A DNA stretch of 64,000 nt from Bromus sterilis (lineage: Eukaryota > Streptophyta > Magnoliopsida > Poales > Poaceae): contig OX465601.1 of the NCBI GenBank assembly GCA_950022295.1, forward strand, positions 119,493,501-119,557,500. Reading direction: 5' to 3'. Position 1 is the stretch's first letter. Every line of letters starts with the position of its first letter. This document shows, in pieces, positions 19,140-30,806 of this stretch. The position numbers were made by a program, and so were the translations under genes. Below the pieces are notes generated by a model that was not told the DNA's origin, did not search any database, and was given only the letters and a program-made list of their open reading frames with translations.

Positions 19140-21639
19140 AAGAAAGCGCTTGTTGGGAGGCAACCCAAGATGTTTTTACTTCTGTTTTTAGTGGTCTTGA
19201 TGATTGTTACTACTGTAGCAACATCACTGTATCTTTATTTTCAAGCTTTGTGCCAAGTTATAACCTCATATGACAAGGGAAGTGAAAGTTGTGACATGCT
19301 GTTCAGAAAACATATTCTGTCCTCGTGACGGGAAAAATCAGAATAAATGACCGGTTCATCTTTTTGAGCTGAATTGTTTACACAGAGTGCTATATACAAT
19401 CACGGAACTTTCGTATGTTCTGAGTTTTTTGATTTGAGTTGCAGAAGTGCCCCTAAAAAATTCTTTACTACATGCTGTCCTGTTTTTCACAGATTCTGCC
19501 ACGTTTTGTCTCTCCTAACTTTTGCAAACCTTAAGCTTGTTTTTTATTTGCAAAAACCTTTTGGCAATCTTGAGAAACAGCAGCTATTCAAGAATATCTT
19601 TATATCTAGTGGGGATAAATTATTTATTAAGGGTACTAACCTCTCTAATCAGCTTATGATGAGTTATGTATGAAGGGAGTTTTCAAGTGTGCGATGGAAG
19701 ATGATGAAAGGAGATTCGGGAGTGTCAAGCGCTGTTGTGTGTTCTTTATCTTTTCGTAGCTACTGCCATGTTTAGTTTTAGTCATAGTTTGTTTTAGCAA
19801 GAGCCTTGGATTTTGTTTAGTTTATTGATGGAACTCTCTTTAGTTTTTCATGTTTATCTTGTTAAGTGAGTTTGTTGTTGCACTGAGTTATATCTTGTTT
19901 AGAAAAGTAGGTAATTGAGGTTGCTATTTAATTTTAGTAGTAACTTGCAATAGTTTTGAGTTATTGATGTGAGTAATGTTTGAACTTTTGGTGTCAAGCG
20001 CTCTAGCCTATTAGTGATAGGTGTCGTATTTTGGGCAATCCGTGTTTATTTTCAAAAACCTACAAAACTAGTTGAGAACTCTAGCTACTAGATGGATCAC
20101 TACTCTTCTGAGGGGTCGAATATTAGAGTACACTTACGTACCATGAGTCGAGGATGCGCATGGATAACCAAATCCCCATACACTCCTCCTCGGGGTACTT
20201 GTCTCTTTGTGAACCTCCTCATTAGATTGAGAGTTACCGATAATAAGTGCATGAGTTCTTCGGACTAATGTAAGTATTGAAAGTTGACACTTCCACCTCC
20301 TCATATTTGCTAGCCTTTCCTGTGCCGTGCATTGCCTCCTTCTCACTCCGAGAGTTGGCGTCCACCTTCTCCGGTACATCCAAACCCTTGGCATGGTACA
20401 CTCTGTCATCATAAACCTCCTTATATATTTCCTCAAAACCGCCACCATACCTACCTATCAAGGCATTTCCATAGCCTTTCCGAGATATATTGCCATGCAA
20501 CTCCCACCGCTTCATAACTTGATCTTCATGTCATACATGTTCCTGCTACACTGGAAGCGGCATACATTGAATACATCATGATAACTACATCTTCTTTATG
20601 ATTTGAGTACCTTGTAAAGTGTGAAAGATCTTCTATAGCCTCTTATAAATTAGAGTGTTGCCCTTAAGTGAGGAAAAGATCCCAAAGTGGAAAAAATTAA
20701 AGATCCCAAAGTGGACAAAATAAAAGATCCCAAAGAGGACAAATGAGAGTTAAATAGAAAGAGCCATTGAGGCCACCAAAAAATAGAAAAAAATAGAAAA
20801 AAGAGAAAAATAAATAAAAAGAGAGAAAGGGGCAACACTACTATCCTTTTGAAAGATCCACACTAGTACTCCCTCTTATCCTTGTACTCCATAGAGATGA
20901 TCATGCATATAGCTATGTGGGGACCTTCACATTATAGAACTTGGCTTGCATATTCACCGGATGAGTCTCTTCAAAAGAGCTCAAGGTCTTCACGAGCGAG
21001 AAAGTTAGATGCACCCCAACTAGTTCCATTGGAGAGCTTTTCATCTCATATGTGCATCCGTTGCATGGCAATCCCTACTCCTCACATCACATCTATCATT
21101 TGGCCTTCTCGCTTATGATTTCCCTCACTGATGTGAGCCTTTCTCACCTTTTTGACTTCCTCCTCCACCATATTTTTCTCTTTGCCATCCTAAGTGCCAA
21201 CTCTCGTGCTTACGCTCATCCATTGCATGACTGCTCAAAATATCGAAAAGGAGTGGATCAAATTGACTTGTACCTGGCTAGTGGTCTGGGGACGAGTCAA
21301 GATAAGATTCCAAAGAAGACCAAGTGTGAAACTTTATTAGATTGACTTCTCAACACAAAAATACATTTTCTTGTCTTATTTCCTATCCCCCTTCTTGCAC
21401 GCAAACACCATTTGGAGACATTCGAGTCACGGACAGCGAGAGCTCTTGCACCTAATGTTCTTTCGTTGCTTGTTTCAATGCTAATATAGACTCTTGCATG
21501 TTATGACTTGAATTGAATTACATACCTTTATTTCTTTACTTTTCAAAGTTATTATATGGTTGCTAGCATGTCACCACAGAAATTATGACTGTTATCATTT
21601 ACCTACTCGAGGACGAGCAGGAATTAAGCTTGGGGATGT
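19140..21639 (+). other. Element C 3' internal region
   Basis: About 2.5 kb without a sense-strand gene. It begins after a conserved AAAGCGCTTGTTGGGAGGC motif, whose reverse complement is near 63800 in E. It contains the antisense frame (20234-20515) and about three 25-bp units (AAGATCCCAAAGTGGA-type, 20676-20750). It ends in the polypurine tract AAGCTTGGGGATGT at 21626-21639, next to the 3' LTR. Large parts recur in D, F and E in matching relative orientation. Confidence 0.75.
20234..20515 (-). CDS. Antisense frame in element C 3' region
   Basis: 93 codons on the strand opposite to the element, from ATG at 20515. It reads GYGNALIGRYGGGFEE, YDDRVYHAKGLDVPEKV and KYEEVEVSTFNTYI. Element F, which lies in the opposite orientation, encodes an alignable protein at 26986-27255 (GNAMIGTYGGCFEE, YDRVYHAKDFDAPAKF). 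Keeping one frame in two diverged copies argues for a real protein. Antisense frames between the coding region and 3' LTR are known in some plant gypsy elements such as Grande and RIRE2. I recognise no domain in this one. Confidence that it is coding is moderate. Confidence 0.45.
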   Translation of the reverse strand: MKRWELHGNISRKGYGNALIGRYGGGFEEIYKEVYDDRVYHAKGLDVPEKVDANSRSEKEAMHGTGKASKYEEVEVSTFNTYISPKNSCTYYR

Positions 21640-22227
21640 TGATACGTCTCAAACGCATCGATAATTTTTGCTCGCTCCATGCATGTTTTGTGTGATATTG
21701 CTATGATATAGATACACTTTCATACACTTTTGATCATATTTGGACTAACCTACTAACTAAGTGCACCCCAGTGTCATTTCCTATTTTCTGATGTTTTTTT
21801 ATTCCAGGTTTCCCCCATATAAAAAATGCTCCAAAAATTCGGGAAAATCAGATAAAAAATCAGCGTAACGTAGTCTTCCAGAAGCACACAAGTGGGGCCA
21901 AAGGGCCACCACCAGGGCCCCAGGCGACCACCTGGACCCCTGGTGGTCCCCCTGGCTGCCCCCTTCGCCTATTTATTCTCCGTGACGGGGAAACTTCGAA
22001 GACAGAACCCTATTTTGCAATCTCGCCTCTGTTCCGCCGCCACCGCGCTTCCAAGATCGGGAGCACCGTCAGGTGCGCCGCTGACACCTACATATCATTG
22101 TCGAAGTCCTGCTAGTCGATACTCAACCTCGGTATCTTCACCGAGGGAAACTTGCTGCTATGCTGCATCTTACCTTCCACTTGGGGTAACCAACGAAGGG
22201 TGAGAAGCAATCCTCTCTCGCGTATCA
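21640..22227 (+). repeat. Element C 3' LTR, internally deleted
   Basis: 588 bp. Compared with the 5' LTR it lacks 1,020 bp between two CGTCAGG heptamers (16525-16531 and 17545-17551 of the 5' LTR). It also lacks about 38 bp of the GC-rich block. Both ends are preserved, so TSD CACTC still follows. Confidence 0.9.
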
Positions 22228-22232
22228 CACTC

Positions 22233-22407
22233 TCGCATGAAGCATATTGAAATTCGCCATCATTTTCTTCATGATCATGTTCAGCGTGAAGATATTGTGA
22301 TTAGTCATGTCAGAACTGAAGATCAACTGGCTGATATTTTCACGAAACCATTGGATGAGAAAAGGTTCTGTGCGTTAAGGTGTGAGCTCAATATTTTGGA
22401 CTCATGA
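22233..22407 (+). pseudogene. copia-1 RNase H C-terminus
   Basis: Continues the RNase H frame after element C: KHIEIRHHFLHDHVQREDI, then TEDQLADIFTKPLDEKRFC, to a TGA at 22405-22407. These are the conserved last residues of copia pol. The frame is open, so only the insertion breaks it here. Confidence 0.85.
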
Positions 22408-22870
22408 AATGTTCTGTCAGACCGAACCTTATCTCTCTGTAAATATTCATTCACTTCGTTTTGGAATTGGTTTTGATTTTTGTTTTTGCTTCCAATTCTA
22501 TCTTTTATTTTGATTGGATTTTTTCCTCCATACTTATTGCCTTTAGCTTCATTGTTGTTTTTCTTCGAGGTAATAAGTTTTGGATCCTACCCCTTCTGTT
22601 CTTTTTCTCTCTTCTTCTATCTGTCTAAAATGGTTGAGCACATTTGAAACGGAAAGTATTATGCTTCGAACGTCATTGAGTTTCGAATCATATGCTTCCA
22701 ACTTTATCGAAGTTTTACTCAAGACCAAGACTTATTCTTCGGTCGTTGAGATCCCGTCAATTTCGGGTTGCTGAGATTCTCTCGAGATTTGCTACCATAT
22801 CCTGACCATTGAATCCGGAGAGTCGGTTGCTGGGAGCCGTACGATCTGATCTGACAACACCTATCAGGCT
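22408..22870 (+). other. copia-1 3' untranslated region
   Basis: T-rich sequence after the pol stop with no frame of note. No polypurine tract or copia LTR (expected start TGTGTTTTGG) follows. Similarity to family-2 internal sequence starts near 22870-22890, which marks a deletion junction. Confidence 0.6.
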
Positions 22871-25325
22871 AGCCCTATACCTCCACCCTTGTACTCCATA
22901 GAGACCATCACTAGTACTTCATCTTCTATCCCTTGTACTCCATAGAGACCATCATCATGCATATAGCTATGTGGGGACCCTTCACACTATAGAACTTGGC
23001 TTGTATATTCCAATGATGAGCCTCCTCAAACGAGCTCTAGGTCTTCTTGAGCAAGAAAGTTAGATGCACCCCCACTAGTTCCCTTGGAGAGCTTTTAGCT
23101 CACATGTGCATCCGTTGTATGGCAATCCCTACTCCTCACATCATATCTATCATATGGCCTTCTCTCGCCTATGATTGTCCTCATTGATGTGAGCCTTTCA
23201 CACCTTTTTTGTCTTCCTCCTACACCTTCTTTCTGTTTCGCCTTTTAGGTGTCAACTTTCTTGCTCACGCTCATCCATTGCACGAGTGCTCAAAATATCG
23301 AAAGGGAGTGGATCAGTTTGACTTGTACCTGGCTAGTGGTCTGGGGACGAGTCCAGATAAGAATCCAAAGGAGACCAAGTGTGAAACTTTAGTATATAGT
23401 TGTTCTCAACAACCTTTTTCTCTTTCTCTCCAGTCCCTTGCTTGCACGCAAACACCATTTGGAGACATTCGAGTCACGAACAGCAAGAGCTCTTGCACCC
23501 TTTGTTCTTTTGTTGCTTGTGTCAATGCTAATATAGACTCTTGCTTGTTAAGACTTGAATTGAATTGCATGCTTTGATTGCTTTACTTAAAAGTCCTTAT
23601 TTGGTTGTGTGGCATGTCACCACAGAAATTATGCTTGTTATCATTTACCTACTCGAGGACGAGCAGGAATTAAGATTGGGGATGTTGATACGTCCCAAAC
23701 ATATCTATAATTTCTGCTTGCTCCATGCATGTTTTGTGTGACTTTGCCATGTTTTGCTTGAACTTTCATACACTTTTGAACCTATTTGGACTAACCTATT
23801 AACTCAGTGCACCCAGTTGCCAGTTTCTGGTTTCTGCTGATTTTGTATTTCAGGTTTTCCGGCCATTAAAAGTGCTCCAAAAATTCCGGGAAAAATATAT
23901 AAAAAATCAGCGCAACAGAAGCTTCCGGAATCACCAAGAGAGGGAAGGGGGGCCACCACCAGGCAGCCAGGAGGGCAGGTGGTGCGGCCCCACCCTGGGC
24001 CGCGCCAGGGACCCTCCTGACTGCGTCGTGGTTCCCCTTGATGCCCCCCTTCGCCTATATTTACCCCTCGGGGTGGAAACCCCTAATATCGATCTATTTC
24101 TCGCGAACTCCCCTCTGTACCGCCGCAGCCGCCGTTTCAAGATCGGGGCAGCCTGGAGAAGCTTCCCCGGCACCCTGCCGGAAGGAGGAACCCCCTCAGG
24201 GAGACCATCCATAGCCATGGACGCCTCCCGGATGTGCCGTGGGTAGTCCCCCTTGGACCATGGGTCCGTGACCAGTAGCTATGTGATGAATCTCCCCCCC
24301 TTTGTGCTTCCACTTTCGAGTCCTCGTGAGCTGCCTCACATGATCGAGGCATCTATGTAATATCTGCTGTTGCTATGCTGAGTTTGTTGGGATCTGATGG
24401 ATTATGAGACTATGTTCAGATTGTGATGAGTAATATATTTGGTTCTTCTCTTTTATATTTTTTTCTTGAGTAAATTCTTGCATGTTCTCCGTTGCGGTAT
24501 TTGCTTTGGCCAAGTATTTTATTTGCAACTCCAAGAGAGAGCGTTATGCTCGATTGTGGGTTCAGCCCCTTGATGTCTAGCTTGAGTGACAGAAACATGA
24601 GACTAGGGGATGTGCTGTTGCCACCAGGGATAAAACAACGGTGCTTGTACCTGCGGGTGCAAGGATTGTTTACTTTACGCAAAGTTCTTTTAATGCAGTT
24701 GTCTGTTGCTTTGAGTTTACACTTTGGGTGGGATTCACAACTTAATACCTGCGAGATGTTTTGGATAGATATCTCAAGGTGGATGATTCGTAGTAGATGC
24801 AGATGGATTTCGGTCTACTTACCTTGGCGTACTGCCCATTGCTTTTGAGCCCTTCCTTTCTTTGCAGCATAGTTAGAATTGCGGTGCCTTCATAATCCTG
24901 TCAATTTCCCAACTGTGATTTGTTTACCTCGCTAGCACTTTTATCGTCTTTTGGAAGAGAGACATCACTAGTGAAAATCACGGGACCCCGGTCCATCTTC
25001 ACATTATTGTTCACACCCTCAATTTACTTTCAGCTTTTACTTTCCTTTGCACCTTTTATCTCTTGCGTTGATCCTTTGTAAACGACAAGGCCAGAGGAAT
25101 TGATAACTCCACTGTACTCGTGGGGAGCAAAGTTATTTGTTACTGTGTGCAGGTCCACGACAACACCCTAGTCAGGAAGCAATTTCTGGCGACGTTGCCA
25201 CCTACTTGTATCTCCTGAGTCCTACTGGTTCGATAACCTTGGTATCTTCACCGAGGGAAACTTGTTGCTGCACTACATGTCAAACCTTCCACTTGGGGTA
25301 ACCAACGAGGGGCGAGAAGCCATCA
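22870..25325 (+). mobile_element. Element D: 5'-truncated family-2 element with 3' LTR
   Basis: 22870-23685 matches the last part of the element C internal region, including a duplicated CCTTGTACTCCATAGAGACC unit and a polypurine tract. The LTR is 23686-25325 (1,640 bp), ending GCGAGAAGCCATCA. The 5' LTR and coding region are missing. The next bases (CCGGG) continue an opposite-strand family-2 LTR, so D probably inserted into F. Confidence 0.88.
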
Positions 25326-27252
25326 CCGGGATAGGAACTTCTGCCGATCCTGATCTCGGAATCGCGGCTGCGACGGAACAATGGTGAATATCGCGTGGCG
25401 AAGTCCTCCTCGAGGGTTTCTGGAACATGAGGTAAATATAGGCCAAAGTGGGGCCTCAGGAGTGTCCCCACCTGACCAGGCGGTCGCCTGGACAAGGGGT
25501 GCCCCCCCTTCCGGCTCTCCTTCGGGCTTCTGTTGTCTTCCGTCAAAATATAGTCCAAAATATGTTGTAAATGATATGAAAGTGCATCAAAACATATAAC
25601 ATTATCACCAAAATAAGCATTGAGCAAGAAAAAAATATGGATATGTTTGGGACATAACCACATTCCCAAGTTAAATTCCTGCTCGTCCTTAAGTAGGTAA
25701 ATGACAACCAAGATACTTTTTGTGATGACATGCTATCAACATAAGTAGAACTTTTAAGTAAAGCAAGCAAGTGATGAAAATCAAGTCAAGGTAATAACAA
25801 GCAAGAGTCTATATCTAGTATTGAAACTAGAAAAGTAAGAACATAAGGGTGCAAGAGCTCTCGATGTCCGTGACTCGAATGTTTCCAATCTATTTTTTCG
25901 TGCAGAATAGGAGATGGGGTTACAACACAAAAATACTTAATAATTGTTGAGAACTGAATGTACTAAATTTCACACATGGTCTCTTTGGAATCTTATTATG
26001 ACTCATCCTCAGACCATCGGCCAGGTACAAGTCAATTTGATCCTCTCCCTTTTGACTTTGAGCACTCATGCAATAAATGAGCGCAAGCAGGATTAGTTGG
26101 CACTTAGGATGGAAAATAGAATAAATAATGGGGGTAGGAAGTCAAAAGTGAGAAAGGCTCACATCAATGAGGAAAATATTAGGCGCGGGTAAGCCTAATG
26201 GTAGATATGATGTGAGGAGTAGGGATTGCCCTGCAACGGATGCACAATGAGCTATGAGCATATGAAAGCTCTCCAATGGAACTAGTGGGGGTGCATCCAA
26301 CTTGCTTGCTCAAGAAGACCTAGATCTATTTTGAGGAGGCTCATCGTTGGAATATACAAGCCAAGTCCTATAGTGTAAAGATCCCTACTTAGTTACGCAT
26401 GAATGATATGAAAACTCTCTATGAAGTATAAGTGCTACTTTGAAGCAGTGTTTAAGATCCTGGGGAAAACTAAGAAAAAACTAAGACAATATGAAAAACT
26501 GAGTATGACTAAGAAACCAGGGGCATGAGAATAAAAATCCCATCTTTTAATAGGAATAGTAGTGTTTCCCCCTTCTCTCTTTTTATTTCCTTTTTTCTTA
26601 TTTTTGTATTTTTGTGGCCTCAATGTCTCTTTCTATTAAATCTCTCATTTGTCCTCTTTTGGGATCTTTTACTTTTGTTCTATTTTGGAATCATTTCCTC
26701 AATTTAAAGGCAACACTCTATATATACTAAAATGAACATGATCAATACACTTTTACAAGGTACTCATAATAAAACTAGAACTATATCATGACGTATGCCT
26801 CTGCCGGTGTAGTAGGATATGCAATGATACTAGAGCTTTATGTAGCAAAAAGGTGAAAGGCCAAAGCCCAACTATCATGTGGCTCTACGATCAATAAAAA
26901 GAATTTATGACAATGAAGAATAATATCAAGTCATGAGAAGATGGATGTTGCATGAAAATATATCTCGGATGGCTATGGAAATGCCATGATAGGTACGTAT
27001 GGTGGCTGTTTTGAGGAAGATATAATGAGGCTTATGTATGATAGGGTGTATCATGCCAAGGATTTCGATGCACCGGCGAAGTTTGCACCAACTCTCAAGA
27101 TGAGAAAGGGAAATGCACGGTACCTAAGAGGCTGGAAAAATATGGATTGTGGAAGTGTCAACAATCGAATACTCACATTAGGAAACGGAACCGATTCACT
27201 TATTGTCTATAACTCTGTATCTAGTCAGGAGATTCACCAAGAGTCAGACACC
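25326..27252 (-). mobile_element. Element F: minus-strand family-2 fragment
   Basis: 25326-25657 is the first part of a family-2 LTR read on the minus strand, ending at a mutated start (TTATGTCCCAAAC). 25658-27252 is the adjoining 3' internal region in reverse, including the counterpart of the antisense frame. It is cut off at 27252 by the LTR G1. The rest of the element is absent. Confidence 0.85.
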
Positions 27253-27255
27253 TGA
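26986..27255 (+). CDS. Antisense frame in element F
   Basis: 89 codons in plus orientation, antisense to F. It aligns with the minus-strand frame of C (20234-20515) through YGG.FEE, YDRVYHAK and the D.P.K motif. A one-base loss just upstream (near 26970) separates it from the longer N-terminus seen in C. The C-terminal part drifts from C, probably by further small indels, and the stop falls inside the neighbouring LTR. It is probably a decayed copy. Function unknown. Confidence 0.4.
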   Translation: MIGTYGGCFEEDIMRLMYDRVYHAKDFDAPAKFAPTLKMRKGNARYLRGWKNMDCGSVNNRILTLGNGTDSLIVYNSVSSQEIHQESDT

Positions 27256-27886
27256 TACGTCTCAAACGTTAATTTTTGCTTGCTCCATGCTTCTTTTGGG
27301 TATATTGCTATATGTTTTGATGCACTTTCATATCATTTATAACATATTTGGGACTAACCTATTAACCTAGTACCCAGTGCCATTTTATGTTTGTTTTTGT
27401 TCGTGCAATGCAAAAAAAGGTGAAAAATCAAAGTGCTCCAAAAAATCTAGAAAAAATCCAAAAAATCGCATTCAATAGAAGACTCCAGAAGGCCGAAGGG
27501 GAGCCGGAAGGGGGCCACCCCCATCCAGGCGGCCCCACGGCGTTCCCAGGGGGGTCGTGCCCTGAGGCCGCCTAGATGGGCCGGGACTCCCAGGATGCCC
27601 TATTTGTCCTATATTTACACCATTCTCCAAAAAACCTCGAGGAGGACCCCGTGACACAAAATACGCTATTGTTCCGCCGCCGCGATTCCGAGATCAGGAT
27701 CAGCTAAAATTCCTATCCCGGCACCCTGACGGAGGGATGATTGATATCCGGAGGCTCTTCCATCATCGTGATCTCCTTCCGGTTGTTCCATGAGTAGTCC
27801 CACTTGGAGCATGGGTCCGTGATTAGTAATCTAGTATATTTCTTCTCTCCAATTTTGTGCTTCAATGTATAGACCTTGTGAGCTGC
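27253..27886 (+). mobile_element. G1: family-2 LTR fragment, 5' part
   Basis: Starts TGATACGTCTCAAACG and covers the GC-rich block and the Met-poor leader up to GACCTTGTGAGCTGC, where another LTR begins. No matching 3' half was found beside it. Confidence 0.82.
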
Positions 27887-28369
27887 TGATACGTCCCAAA
27901 CGTATCGATAATTTTTGCTTGATCCATGCATCTTTTGGTGATATTGCTATATGTTTTGATGCACTTTCATACCATTTACAACATATTTTGGACTAACCTA
28001 CTAATCTAGTCTCCGGTGCCAGTTTCTTTCTATTATTGTCCATGCATTGCATAAAAGGGACAATTATAAACGTGCTCGAAAAATTCAAGACAAAATACTA
28101 AAAAAATGTCCACAGCAGAAGAATCCAGAAGCCTGAAGGAAGCCCCGAGGGGGGCCACCCCATGGTCAGGCGCCTCCCTGGCACAGCCAGGGGGTGGCCG
28201 CGCCACTTGGCCGCATTGGCGAAGGGCACTCCTCAACCCCCCTATTCGGCCTATATTTACCTCTCGCTCCAGAAACCCTCGAGGAGAGATCCGTTACGCG
28301 ATTTCGTCCAATGTTTCGCCGCCGTCGTGATTCCAATCTCGAGATCGCCAGAAGAACCTGTCCCGTTAT
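27887..28369 (+). mobile_element. G2: family-2 LTR fragment, 5' part
   Basis: Starts TGATACGTCCCAAACGTATC directly after G1 and runs to about CCTGTCCCG, then breaks into minus-strand gag sequence. Bases 28366-28382 look like a copy of 28287-28303 (CGTTACGCGATTTCGTC-type), possibly filler made during the rearrangement. Confidence 0.8.
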
Positions 28370-28970
28370 GCGATTTTGTCATCATCTCGTCCAATAGCTT
28401 CGTGGCAGCACCAACTATAGTTGACATGAAGGTTCCTCCCGCGGCCGAGTCCAACAGATTCCATGAGGTAAAGTTCAATCCTGCATAGAAAGTCCGGATA
28501 ACCATCCAAGAGATTTCATGCGTTCCCAAGCTTGGGAAGCATGTTCATTATCCATTTGTCTAAAATTCATAATGTTACTTCTCAACTGGATAATTTTAGC
28601 AGGTGGGTAGTACTTCCTAGTAAAACCATCCTTGCACTTATCCCAAGAATCTATGCTATTCCTAGGAAGGGGTTGGACCAATCCTTAGCTCTTGCTCTCA
28701 GTCCTTAGCTTGGGAAGCTTAAGTTTAACAATGTCACCGTCTACTTCTTTGTACCTTTTCATATCACAAATCTCAACCAAATTATTTAAGTGCAAAGCAG
28801 CATCATCTCCAGCATCGGAGAATTGTTCTTTCATAACAAGATTTAGGAAAGCAGGTTTGATTTCATATGAAGGTGATGAAGTGGCAGGTTGAGCAATAGG
28901 AGTGCTAATAAAGTCATCGTTGTTGTGACTAGTGAAGTCACAGAACTTGGTGTTTTCAGTGGAACCCATA
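28370..28970 (-). pseudogene. Gag N-terminal half of element H, broken
   Basis: ATG at 28968-28970 (MGSTENTKFCDF) is followed by YEIKPAFLNLVMKEQFSDAG and ALHLNNLVEICDM, the typical start of a Triticeae Athila/Tat-type Gag. A stop follows LRTESKS near 28685-28690. Other frames then carry LPRNSIDSWDKCKDGF, YYPPAKIIQLRSNIMNF and WMVIRTFYAGLNFTS. It ends in LLDEMMT at the rearrangement near 28370. At least two frame breaks and a truncation make it non-functional. Gag would form the virus-like particle. Confidence 0.8.
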
Positions 28971-29119
28971 GTAGCAGGAACATGCAAGAGAAAAGGAACT
29001 AATATTATTTTTTTGGTTTTTGGTATAAGACTCTAAAGCAAAAACTAGAAATTAAACTAACAAGACTAAAAAGCAAAGGTAAAAGATAGTGTGCAACTCC
29101 CCTATCTTGTAGACTGGAG

Positions 29120-29137
29120 TCCCCGGCAACAGCGCCA
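29120..29137 (-). other. Element H primer-binding site, tRNA-Asp
   Basis: On the minus strand TGGCGCTGTTGCCGGGGA, one mismatch to tRNA-Asp complementarity, 11 bases inside the 5' LTR edge at 29149. Confidence 0.82.
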
Positions 29138-30806
29138 AAAATTACGCTTGATGCCGTCGGATCGTGCTCATCGTTGGCAATCCCAAGTGGAAGGTTGATA
29201 AGTAGACAACAACAAATTTCCCTTGGAAAATACCAAGGTTTGTCCCCCGTAGGACTCCATGAGCAGCAAGAAGGTGGTAAAACGAGCGACGTGCCATCTA
29301 AAAAGAAATTGCTCCTTTAACCTGGACCTGCACACGACACAAATAACTTTTCTCCCAACAAGTTCAGAGAGGTTGTCAATCTCTCCAGCCTTGTTGTTTA
29401 CAAAGGATCAAACACACGGTGGAAATAGTGGTGGTTATTGCACCGAAAAGGAAATAAAATCAGTAAATGAGTGGAGGTGTAAGCAATGGTGGAAATATGG
29501 ACCGGGGTCCCATGATGTTCAGTATTGATGTATCTCTCCCAAAATATGATAACAACTATGGTTGGTCAATAAATTACAGCTAGGCAATTGACAGAATTAT
29601 AAATGCACCGCAATGCTAATTATGCTACAAGAAAGTTAGTGGCTCAATCGTATGGGCAGTACACCAAGACAAGTAGACCGTTTATTCATCAACTTCTACT
29701 CACTAATCATCCACCTTGAGATATCTATCCAGAACATCTCGCTGGTATTAAGTTGCGAGCCCCACCCAAAGTGTAAACTCAAAGCAACATACAACTGCAT
29801 TAACAAACTATGTGTAAGGTAAACAATCCTTGCAACCGCAGTTACAAGCACCATTGTTTTCTCCCTGGTGGCAACAACCTATCCCCTAGTATCATGTTTC
29901 TGTCACTCAAGCTAGACATCGGGGGGGGGCATGAACCCACAATCATGCATAATGCTCCCTCTTGGAGTTCCAATCTCCTACTTGGCCAAAGCAATAAAAA
30001 CGGAGAACATGCAAGAATTACTCAAGAACTAATATATAAAAGGGGAACCAAATATATAACTCGTCACAATGTGAACATAATCTCAAAATCCATCGGATCC
30101 CAGCAAACACAGCATAGCAACACAGAAACTATTACATATATGCTTTGATCATGTAGGGAAGCTCACATGGACTAAAGAATTGAAGCACAAGATTGGAGAG
30201 AAGACATCACATTACTGCTGGTCATGGACCCATGGTCCAAGGGGGACTACTCACGGCTCATCCGGGAAGCGCTCATGATGGTGCAGAAGCTCCCGGAGAT
30301 CAATCATCCCTCTGGCAGAGTGTCGGGACGAGGTCTACTGGCGATTCTAATCTCGGGATCGCGGCGGCGGTGGAACCGTGGTGAAATTCGCGATACGGAG
30401 TGCCTCCCGAGAGTTTATGGAACGGGGGCTAAATATAGGCAAAAGGGGGGATCGAGGGGATGTCCCACCCCTTGGGGCGGCCTCCTGGTGCGGGCTAGGG
30501 TGGGGCCGCGCCACCTGGACGCCTCGGAGGGGTGTGGGCCACCTCCGGCTCTCCTTCGGGCATCCGGAAACTTCCGAACTGCTGATTTTTTATATTTTTT
30601 TCCTGGAATTTTTGGAGCACTTTAATAATTGGTATTTTTCCTGCAATGTACAGACAACGGCAAACAAAAACATGCACTAGGGAAGTGATTTAGTAGGCTA
30701 GTCCAAATATGTGTAAAAAGGTATGAAAGTGTAGCAAAACACGTAGTAATATCACCCATATAAGCATGGAACAAGAAGAAATTATAGATACGTTTGGTAC
30801 GTATCA

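Larger units (their letters stand above)
16060..22227 (+). mobile_element. Element C: family-2 non-autonomous Ty3/gypsy-like element
   Basis: Flanked by CACTC at 16055-16059 and 22228-22232, within copia-1 RNase H. The order is 5' LTR (1,646 bp), perfect tRNA-Asp primer site, one uncharacterised frame, a long 3' region with an antisense frame, polypurine tract, and a 3' LTR shortened to 588 bp. It has no gag domain, protease, polymerase or integrase that I recognise, so it must be mobilised in trans. Family-2 relatives in this window are D, F, G1, G2, H, I, J, K and E. Confidence 0.92.
1..22870 (+). mobile_element. Ty1/copia retrotransposon, copy 1 (SIRE/Maximus-like), split by three insertions
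   Basis: The coding segments follow the copia order gag, protease, integrase, reverse transcriptase, RNase H on the plus strand, at 1-196, 2327-4487, 13870-16059 and 22233-22407. The gaps are filled by a solo LTR, element A and element C, each flanked by a perfect 5-bp duplication of copia sequence. The gag segment matches the second copy at 40.06-40.81 kb closely. The 5' end lies outside the window. No 3' LTR follows the RNase H end, and sequence changes to family-2 element D near 22.87 kb, so the 3' end is lost. The SIRE/Maximus assignment rests on the coiled-coil gag and pol sequence and is inference. Copia order and family are secure. Confidence 0.9.
28370..30806 (-). mobile_element. Element H: family-2-type element, 5' LTR plus truncated gag
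   Basis: On the minus strand: 5' LTR 29149-30806 (1,658 bp), tRNA-Asp primer site, leader, gag to a break near 28370. The right edge is followed by ACCCC. The left side, including protease and 3' LTR, is deleted, so no duplication can be tested. Unlike C, this copy carries a normal Gag. Confidence 0.85.
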
